From Anaerolineales bacterium (GTDB lineage: Bacteria; Chloroflexota; Anaerolineae; Anaerolineales; UBA4823): a stretch of DNA of 62,212 nt. The DNA is taken from assembly GCA_016935755.1 (NCBI GenBank), contig JAFGQI010000053.1, positions 1-62,212 of the forward strand, written 5' to 3'. Numbering within the stretch: the first letter of the stretch is position 1; each line of letters begins with the position of its first letter. The notes beneath the pieces are model-generated. The model did not search any database and was not told where the DNA came from. It saw nothing but the letters and a program-made list of their open reading frames with translations. Positions 56,599-62,212 of this stretch are shown one piece after another. A program made the position numbers and the translations under genes.

Positions 56599-57807
56599 AT
56601 GAAAATCTCATCCCCTCCCAAGGTAAACCTACTGACCGCTATCGCCCTGATCACTATTCTGGGTGTGGCTGTCCCCACTTTATTAACCATTGGCCCGCTG
56701 CTGGAACGCTGGCTTGCTCTGATCTTGCTGGTAAATTTTGGTGGGCTGACCACCATGCTGCCCGGGAGTAAGGAGGAGACGGCTCCCACGAAAATCTACC
56801 TGATTTTGGGCTTGCAGAGCGTAATGCTGCTGGCGCTGCTGCTGCTCTTTCCGCAAGTGGATGAACTGCTCACCCTGTTCTATATCCTGAGCATCGAAGC
56901 CATGCTGTACTTCCCGGTCAAGGCAGGCCTGATCTGGTTGTTTGGCTGCATTGCTGCCGTGGTGGTTTACCAAATAAACCAGTATGGTTTCCTTGATAGT
57001 TTGGTCAGTCTGATCTCTATTGTCGGCGGGATGCTGCTCTTTAGTTTAGTGTCAGCTGCGCTGCGCGCTGCTCAACAGGCGCAGCTGCGCAGTGAACGGC
57101 TGCTGGGAGAGCTGCAGGCTGCTAATCGTCAGTTGCAGGAATATGCCGACCAGGTGGAAATATCCAGTGTACAGTCCGAACGCAACCGCCTGGCGCGTGA
57201 GATGCACGATACGCTAGGCCATCATCTCACTGTTGCTGCAGTGCAGCTGGAAGCAGCCCGTAAGCTGATCTTCACCGATCCTGAGCGTACAGCTGGGATA
57301 CTTGTCACCACGCATCGCCAGATACGCGAGGCGCTCAATGAGCTGCGCCAGACTGTTGGCCGCTTGCGTGAACCTCTGGAGGCAGATTTACGGCTTGATC
57401 ACGCTCTCCTAAGACTGGTAGATTCTTTCCGCCAATCCAGTCAGCTGGTTATCCAGCTTGAGCTGCCAGATGATGGTTTGGTACTGCCCGATACTCACCG
57501 CCTGGTGATCTATCGCACCGCCCAGGAAGGTTTGACCAACATACAGCGCCATGCTGCCGCCACTCAGGTCTGGCTGCGCCTGAAACGCCTGCATGCAAGC
57601 GTGCAATTTGAAATTGAGGACAATGGGCGCGGTTTGCCCAACGGATTCAATATCAACAACCTGACTTCATCCGCTAATTTCGGCTTACGTGGCATACACG
57701 AGCGTCTGGACCAGTTAGGCGGGCAGATGGAAGTGGAGACGCGTTCAGAGGGAGGAACAAGACTGTGTGTCAGTTTACCCCTTCCTCAGGAGAAATCCAA
57801 TGACTGA
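56599..57807 (+). CDS. NarX/DesK-type sensor histidine kinase
   Basis: A 402-residue kinase with about five N-terminal transmembrane helices (to about 155), a coiled coil and a HisKA_3 domain with the phospho-acceptor His203 (LAREMHDTLGHHL). The HATPase follows with AQEGLTNIQRHA, EDNGRGLPNG and NFGLRGIHERL. No large outer sensor loop exists, so it probably senses membrane state or uses the helices themselves, as in DesK/LiaS. It overlaps its regulator gene by 8 bp. Confidence 0.92.
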   Translation: MKISSPPKVNLLTAIALITILGVAVPTLLTIGPLLERWLALILLVNFGGLTTMLPGSKEETAPTKIYLILGLQSVMLLALLLLFPQVDELLTLFYILSIEAMLYFPVKAGLIWLFGCIAAVVVYQINQYGFLDSLVSLISIVGGMLLFSLVSAALRAAQQAQLRSERLLGELQAANRQLQEYADQVEISSVQSERNRLAREMHDTLGHHLTVAAVQLEAARKLIFTDPERTAGILVTTHRQIREALNELRQTVGRLREPLEADLRLDHALLRLVDSFRQSSQLVIQLELPDDGLVLPDTHRLVIYRTAQEGLTNIQRHAAATQVWLRLKRLHASVQFEIEDNGRGLPNGFNINNLTSSANFGLRGIHERLDQLGGQMEVETRSEGGTRLCVSLPLPQEKSND

Positions 57808-58480
57808 AACCATTGATCCGATCCGTCTGCTGCTTGTTGACGATCAACAGCTTTTACGTCAGGGGCTGCGGATGCTGCTCGAAATGGAACCCGGCCTGCA
57901 AGTTGCTGGCGAGGCAAGCGATGGGCAAGAGGCGCTGGAGGCATATTCTCGTCTGCAGCCAGATGTGGTTCTGATGGATATTCGCATGCCCGTTCTGGAC
58001 GGCGTGGAAGCTACGCGTATGATGCGCCAGCGTTGGCCGAGCAGCAAAATTATCATCTTGACCACCTTCGATGATGATGTCTATGTTTTTGAGGGGCTGC
58101 GCGCCGGGGCGTTGGGCTACCTGCTCAAAGATGTCTCAATCCAGGAATTAACCCAGGCGATCCGTACGGTGAACAGCGGTGGGGCGCTGATTGAGCCTTC
58201 TATCACCCGAAAAGTTCTGGCTGAGTTCGCCCGCCTGGCGCCTGGCGCCCGTGTGGGAACGATCGACAATTTGTCCGATGGAGCGATCGAAGAGTTGAGC
58301 GAACGCGAGTTGGAAGTCCTGCGGCTGGTAGCCCGAGGCCTGACCAACCGCCAGATTGCCGAACAGCTATACCTGGCAGAAGGGACGGTGAAGAATTACA
58401 TATCTGCGATTTTTCAAAAACTTGGAGTTCAGGATCGCCTGCAGGCCGTCCTGGCTGCGCAGCAGCACGGCTTGATATAA
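57800..58480 (+). CDS. NarL/LuxR-family response regulator
   Basis: A 226-residue regulator. The receiver has the acidic pair in LLVDDQQLLRQGL, phospho-acceptor Asp60 (VVLMDIRMP), the switch Thr (ILTTFDDD) and Lys (YLLKDVS). The C-terminal LuxR helix-turn-helix reads LSERELEVLRLVARGLTN followed by EGTVKNYISAIFQKLGV. The start at 57800 overlaps the kinase stop. Targets are unknown. Confidence 0.93.
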   Translation: MTETIDPIRLLLVDDQQLLRQGLRMLLEMEPGLQVAGEASDGQEALEAYSRLQPDVVLMDIRMPVLDGVEATRMMRQRWPSSKIIILTTFDDDVYVFEGLRAGALGYLLKDVSIQELTQAIRTVNSGGALIEPSITRKVLAEFARLAPGARVGTIDNLSDGAIEELSERELEVLRLVARGLTNRQIAEQLYLAEGTVKNYISAIFQKLGVQDRLQAVLAAQQHGLI

Positions 58481-58525
58481 TAGTTATGATCTACTCGAAA
58501 TTTATTGCTTCATAGTGGGGGGTGG

Positions 58526-59620
58526 TCATGGGGACGCCAGTTCTAGACTAAAAGTATATACCTGCTGGTATGACCGCCCGATAGCAACCTGGACTTGCCC
58601 GCTGCTCATATCATAAACCACGGACCACTGGGTGTTTTCCTGGGAGACATTCTGAAGGAGCTGCATCGCCTGGGCGGGAATCAGGCGGCCTTGATTTGCT
58701 GTAATCTCTTCCGCTATGCGGTCGTAGCGCCAGCACTTGCCCTGGGGATCTCCAGATATGGAGGCGCGCAGGAAGTTTGTTGCCATCTGCCAGGGCTGCG
58801 CATTGTGGGTAATGACCAGCTCGCCTTGATAAAACTCGGCCAGGGCAGCTTTGCCCAGGCGGTCCGCTACCAGATAGTGGATGGCTGGGCCGCCGCTCAT
58901 GTCGATGTTATAGCTTTCCAGGATTTCCAGGGCTTCGTCGACTGTACGGGCTCGATCAAGTACCTGGCGAATGAGGCCAATGGATCCAATCGTTTCTTTC
59001 TGGGGATAATGGTTGATATTTTCCCCTGGAACTGCTGCCATGCCAATCGCCAGGCCGTGTTCATTCATGCCGTCGAAGGGCAGCGCTGGAGCATCCAGCA
59101 GCCCAGTGCGCTCTGCCAGGGATAACCCTGAGAGCTGTTGAGAAAGGTCGCCAGGGTAGCCTAAATAATCAATATCCACCATGCTCACCGAGGCATATCC
59201 GTCCGGCGGGTCGGTGAAAAGCAGCAGCGCAGGGCTGAACTGCCAGTCGAAGTTGCGCCCGTAAATCAGGCTGTTGGGATCCGCCAGGGCAGCAAACAGG
59301 GAGCAAGCCCAGACCGGAGCGGGCAGCTGTGTTCTTTCTGGCGAACTTTCAAAGGTGCGATAATCTCCCTGGTAGCGCATCACATAGAACGGGTAGTCGT
59401 CTATTTTCTCCAGGCTGTTCAATGTGGCAGCCTGGTCGAGCGTCATCCCTGCTGGCAGGGTGGGGGTCGGGGTAATCTGTGCATCGGTCGGCTGGATGGC
59501 GGTGGGAGTGTGCCAAAGCTTGATTGACTTGCAGCCTGCCAGGAGATATGCAAAAATAATCAGGGTTGACAAGACAAGGTTTTTTCGCAAGCTGCACCTT
59601 ATGGGAAGTTTAAGCTTCAT
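58526..59620 (-). CDS. Ntn-hydrolase lipoprotein (choloylglycine hydrolase/C45-like)
   Basis: A 364-residue protein with lipobox LLAGC (lipid Cys30). The Ntn fold is recognised by the candidate nucleophile Cys106 in VWACSLFAALAD, then SLIYGRNFDWQ, FDGMNEHGLAIGMAA and YLVADRLGKAALAEF. In classical members the Cys becomes N-terminal after processing; here about 105 residues precede it, so cleavage or a variant mechanism would be needed. It would hydrolyse a linear amide outside the cell. The start overlaps the upstream gene by 11 bp. Confidence 0.82.
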   Translation of the reverse strand: MKLKLPIRCSLRKNLVLSTLIIFAYLLAGCKSIKLWHTPTAIQPTDAQITPTPTLPAGMTLDQAATLNSLEKIDDYPFYVMRYQGDYRTFESSPERTQLPAPVWACSLFAALADPNSLIYGRNFDWQFSPALLLFTDPPDGYASVSMVDIDYLGYPGDLSQQLSGLSLAERTGLLDAPALPFDGMNEHGLAIGMAAVPGENINHYPQKETIGSIGLIRQVLDRARTVDEALEILESYNIDMSGGPAIHYLVADRLGKAALAEFYQGELVITHNAQPWQMATNFLRASISGDPQGKCWRYDRIAEEITANQGRLIPAQAMQLLQNVSQENTQWSVVYDMSSGQVQVAIGRSYQQVYTFSLELASP

Positions 59621-60155
59621 CGGGTTCGATCAGCGCACGCAGCACCACCCGGTAAGCAGGGTGGTAGAGGCGCTGGTAAACCGGCGAGTGGTGAACTGCC
59701 GGGTAGCCGTTCTCGCCCATCTCGGCGAAAAACGCCTGGGCTTCTTGTGCATTGAAGGGTAGGTCTCCATTTTGGCACATCTCAATCGCCAGACTGCACC
59801 AGCTGGCAAGCTGTTCCCGGCTGCCGTGATAGGTGGTGGCAGTGGCCAGAAAGGCCTCCAGCAGTGACTGGGGGTGGCAGCCTGCAGCAAGAAAAGAGCG
59901 CAAGTGTACACGAATCATACGCTCATCCGGGGTTATAGGATCAAATATTGGCTCGTCTGGCCCAGCCCCCATTTCCCCCAGTTCGCGCTCCAGCCAGCGC
60001 TGGGCGGATGGGGGATCGCTCACCGCGTGCTCGCTGCCCAGGGCTGCCTGCACCAGCAGCTTGTACAGATCCTGGAGCTGCCAGGCGGGGTAGCGGATTG
60101 AGTGGTTTATCCAAATGGCTAGTAAGGAATCTGGCGTTATAAACCTAGGAACCAT
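59610..60155 (-). CDS. Conserved hypothetical protein
   Basis: A 181-residue soluble protein. The N-terminal YPAWQLQDLYKLLVQAALGS is a strongly patterned segment I believe recurs in proteins of several phyla, but no function is known to me. The middle has PITPDERMIRVHLRSFLAAG. The start at 60155 overlaps the mrr gene by 19 bp and lacks a clear ribosome site. Its base composition matches the host rather than the AT-rich neighbour to its right. Confidence 0.7.
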   Translation of the reverse strand: MVPRFITPDSLLAIWINHSIRYPAWQLQDLYKLLVQAALGSEHAVSDPPSAQRWLERELGEMGAGPDEPIFDPITPDERMIRVHLRSFLAAGCHPQSLLEAFLATATTYHGSREQLASWCSLAIEMCQNGDLPFNAQEAQAFFAEMGENGYPAVHHSPVYQRLYHPAYRVVLRALIEPDEA

Positions 60156-60985
60156 TTCTGGTCAATATTGACTTGTTCAATCTCAATCTTTCTTGTAGAC
60201 ACACCCAAGGAAAGCTGTTTTAGTTTTTCAACGAGTTGATCGCCGTCGACCAGATCTATTGCTGGTGCACCATCTCGTGTAGCTTCTTTGATTGCGTCTT
60301 TTGTGAATGCTCCCGTTGTAATTAAAAGACCTTTGTCGGCTCTTCCAACCATCGCGCCGCGGAAATCGCGAACTTGGCTTGCGCCAACTGCGCCTTTCCA
60401 CCGCTTAGCCTGAAAAATAACATGAAAACTTAACAAACCACCTAACCGTAATATCCCATGGCCATCAATTCCACCATCCCCTGATTGACCAGTTACTTCA
60501 ACTTGGATAAATCCTGATTCGCGCAATAGTCTTTGAATCAACCGTTCAAAAGCGGATGATGACATTTGTAAAATGACATCCAACAACTCTTCCTGCCACT
60601 CAACCTTTTTGTTAGGCTCTTCATCGCCTTCGCTTGTTTCTTGTTTTTTCTTTTTCATATGCTCGCGAACAGCACGAACAACGGCTTTCTCATCTACTTT
60701 TTCGTCATGGGACCCCTTTTCTGTAAGTGACCAAACCCCTCGCGTCGAATTTTCTATAATTCCATATATTTTTAGGTAAGTACGAGTCCACATCAGGCGG
60801 TATTCTATCTCTGTCATGCCACCTTTTTCTGGGTTGTGTAAAACTTCGAGTTGCTCAGCAGAAATGTTTACTATTTCGGCAACTTTATTGTTTATTTCCT
60901 CATTTGTACCAGAGCCGCCTAGGCTTATTAATGCCAGAATTACTGGGTTCATTAAGTCATCATACTGGAATTGAATGCTTGTCAT
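60137..60985 (-). CDS. mrr: Mrr-type restriction endonuclease
   Basis: A 282-residue enzyme with an N-terminal winged-helix Mrr_N domain (about 1-95), a Lys/Glu-rich linker and a C-terminal PD-(D/E)xK-family domain. Catalytic residues are in SGDGGIDGHG (Asp174) and VIFQAKRW (Gln192, Lys194), with SQVRDFRGAMVGRADKGLLI after them. Mrr cuts methylated or pressure-stressed DNA and acts in defence against foreign DNA. AAAGGA precedes the ATG. The gene is visibly AT-richer and uses different codons than its left neighbours, suggesting transfer. Confidence 0.9.
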   Translation of the reverse strand: MTSIQFQYDDLMNPVILALISLGGSGTNEEINNKVAEIVNISAEQLEVLHNPEKGGMTEIEYRLMWTRTYLKIYGIIENSTRGVWSLTEKGSHDEKVDEKAVVRAVREHMKKKKQETSEGDEEPNKKVEWQEELLDVILQMSSSAFERLIQRLLRESGFIQVEVTGQSGDGGIDGHGILRLGGLLSFHVIFQAKRWKGAVGASQVRDFRGAMVGRADKGLLITTGAFTKDAIKEATRDGAPAIDLVDGDQLVEKLKQLSLGVSTRKIEIEQVNIDQKWFLGL

Positions 60986-61008
60986 AGGGCATCCTTTATT
61001 CTTAATAA

Positions 61009-61908
61009 TCAGATTAGGTGAGTAAATAAATTTATAGATTTCGGCTTTGTGATGTTCATCGCTAAATCTCGAGATAAATATTGCACAATATATCCAATTA
61101 GCTCGGATCTTTCTTCATCCGATAAATCCGTAAATTGCTTGCCTTTCAATGTATTGGGGTGCTTTAGAAAGATGTCATTGAGGACTTGAAATTGCTTTTC
61201 TGGTGTGGGGAATAGTGCAAAGAAGTAAGCTCTAAAAATGTCGTCTCTCGGAAAATGAAAACCGAAGGAATCAAGGATGTGATTGAGTTCGATGGGCGAC
61301 ACGTTAGGATCACGAGAAATATAAATTTTTACAAATGAGTCAATGTCGATTGTGAGTTTTGACCCAAAGAGAAATAATGATGCAGATATTTCATTTATTA
61401 TATTTTCAACTTCTGAATTTATTTGTCGCATTTTCAATAGTAAAGGTAACACCGAGACAATAGGGATAAGAATAACTATCACACTCCCGGCTATTAAAAT
61501 AAATACTGTATGCGACCATTGTGTAAAAATCGTGCCATATATTGTATACCCAGTCAGTATTCCCGATGCAATAGCAGTCATTCGCGAAATCGATTGTGAA
61601 GTGGGTGTTTCAAGTGAATTTTGATGGATGATTTCTTCGAGTTTTCGTATTCTTTGAGGAATATCGATTTTTAGATACTCAATTGCTTGTTTCTTTTCAA
61701 TTTCAGATACCTCTCTACCTGCTCCATACCTTCGAACTTCTTTATCAGTAGCGAGAATAATTCCTATCTTTGCTTCGCCTTCAGATGCCTTTTTTTCTCT
61801 TTGATGTAAGATATGCATTACACGATCAACCAATAATCGTATAAACGCATTAAAAAGCGCAATAACAACAGGCAGATAGATCTCGGAAAATTGGGGTAGA
61901 CTGTTCAT
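61009..61908 (-). CDS. Membrane protein of unknown function next to mrr
   Basis: A 299-residue protein with one N-terminal hydrophobic segment (YLPVVIALFNAFIRLLVDRV), a charged helical region, a central pair of TM helices (about 110-160) and a helical C-terminal half. No family recognised. A TATAAT lies eight bases before the ATG with no Shine-Dalgarno, fitting a leaderless start. It lies 23 bp upstream of mrr on the same strand and shares its AT-rich composition, so the two may form a transferred defence unit. Confidence 0.65.
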   Translation of the reverse strand: MNSLPQFSEIYLPVVIALFNAFIRLLVDRVMHILHQREKKASEGEAKIGIILATDKEVRRYGAGREVSEIEKKQAIEYLKIDIPQRIRKLEEIIHQNSLETPTSQSISRMTAIASGILTGYTIYGTIFTQWSHTVFILIAGSVIVILIPIVSVLPLLLKMRQINSEVENIINEISASLFLFGSKLTIDIDSFVKIYISRDPNVSPIELNHILDSFGFHFPRDDIFRAYFFALFPTPEKQFQVLNDIFLKHPNTLKGKQFTDLSDEERSELIGYIVQYLSRDLAMNITKPKSINLFTHLI

Positions 61909-62212
61909 CTTTTTATATTATACACCCCGGTAAAAATTATTTTTTCCACAATGGCTTACACGACCTAATATGCCTCCGAGTACTTCTAGTCTATTGCCTG
62001 TGTATAACCACACCTATTTCTTCCCGACCCGCAGTAACGGTACTCCATATAAATAATGTCTCCCTCTTGGACGCTTTCTCGCCAACATTTAGAATGACAA
62101 GATTTTTGGGGACATATCTTAATACCTCGTCTTTAGACAAATCTAAGTTTCCCGACTATAGGTCGGGTTGAAAATCAGCACCTTACCAATCGAATTTCAA
62201 GCCGTTTGAACT
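61909..62212. other. Right-edge AT-rich region without a recognisable gene
   Basis: About 300 bp with no convincing ORF on either strand. It holds a TATAAT (61917-61922) serving the gene to the left and a short perfect hairpin CCCGAC-TATAG-GTCGGG at 62149-62165. On the minus strand the last bases could encode the C-terminal tip of a gene entering from the right, ending at 62175 or 62183 depending on frame; this is too short to judge. Confidence 0.4.

Noticed and set aside
62149..62212. tRNA-like segment at the right edge
   Set aside because: A GGTAAGG/TTTCAA run recalls a tRNA and there is a 6-bp hairpin, but no acceptor stem or T-arm pairing can be built.

Overview
The window reads as chromosomal DNA of a bacterium, most probably Chloroflexota, class Anaerolineae. 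This is inferred from gene style: an integral-membrane subtilase pair, a Ser/Thr kinase fused to an FGE-like domain, a DnaE with a long disordered tail, a phosphodiester glycosidase, many zinc-ribbon tails and sigma-70-like promoters. I have no 16S rRNA or database match to confirm it. Genes are dense on both strands. I found no rRNA, tRNA, CRISPR array or insertion sequence.

Left part (1-12,400). A minus-strand phosphate block holds a glutaredoxin, a PhoB-type regulator, a PhoR-type kinase and the start of a PstS lipoprotein gene that runs off the left edge. Four 11-bp-spaced Pho-box-like repeats lie upstream of pstS. Plus-strand genes follow for a CtaA-like heme A synthase, NAD-dependent DNA ligase and the rRNA methyltransferase RlmI. 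A giant GH31 glycosidase and SurE lie on the minus strand.

Middle (12,400-37,900). A kinase/FGE-like fusion is followed by a catabolic block: P5C dehydrogenase, a CoA-transferase with its A and B genes split by a membrane protein and a hydrolase, an M14 peptidase and a DUF6765 protein. On the minus strand dnaE leads into two tandem membrane subtilases with cytosolic double zinc ribbons, and a TPR protein lies upstream of dnaE. A plus-strand set (membrane exo/endonuclease-phosphatase, phosphodiester glycosidase, CPBP protease) ends in a 40-codon remnant ORF.

Arsenic/sulfur/thiol island (37,960-44,455). arsR has its own promoter, a perfect 12-2-12 operator over the -10/+1 region and an intrinsic terminator. 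A second operator-like site follows. Next come an ArsP/YraQ-type permease, a rhodanese, a TSUP transporter, a CPNC thioredoxin-like protein, a LMW-PTP-type ArsC, an Acr3 arsenite exporter and a thioredoxin-VKOR fusion, closed by a hairpin. This is the most coherent system here: arsenate reduction, arsenite export and disulfide recycling, coupled to sulfane-sulfur and sulfur-anion handling.

Right part (44,480-60,150). On the minus strand are twin M23-like proteins without the first zinc-binding His and without signal peptides, then a HEAT-repeat/tandem-USP operon with a strong promoter, a lipoprotein and a PadR regulator. Next is a long minus-strand run: an XRE/membrane-protein pair, a small membrane protein, two GNATs, a membrane protein, Nudix, a DDAH-like enzyme and a membrane transglutaminase. 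A bactofilin-like membrane protein and a NarX/NarL-type two-component system lie on the plus strand, followed by a Ntn-hydrolase lipoprotein and a conserved unknown on the minus strand.

Right edge (60,137-62,212). An AT-rich patch carries an Mrr-type restriction endonuclease and an unknown membrane protein, probably acquired horizontally, followed by about 300 bp with no recognisable gene.
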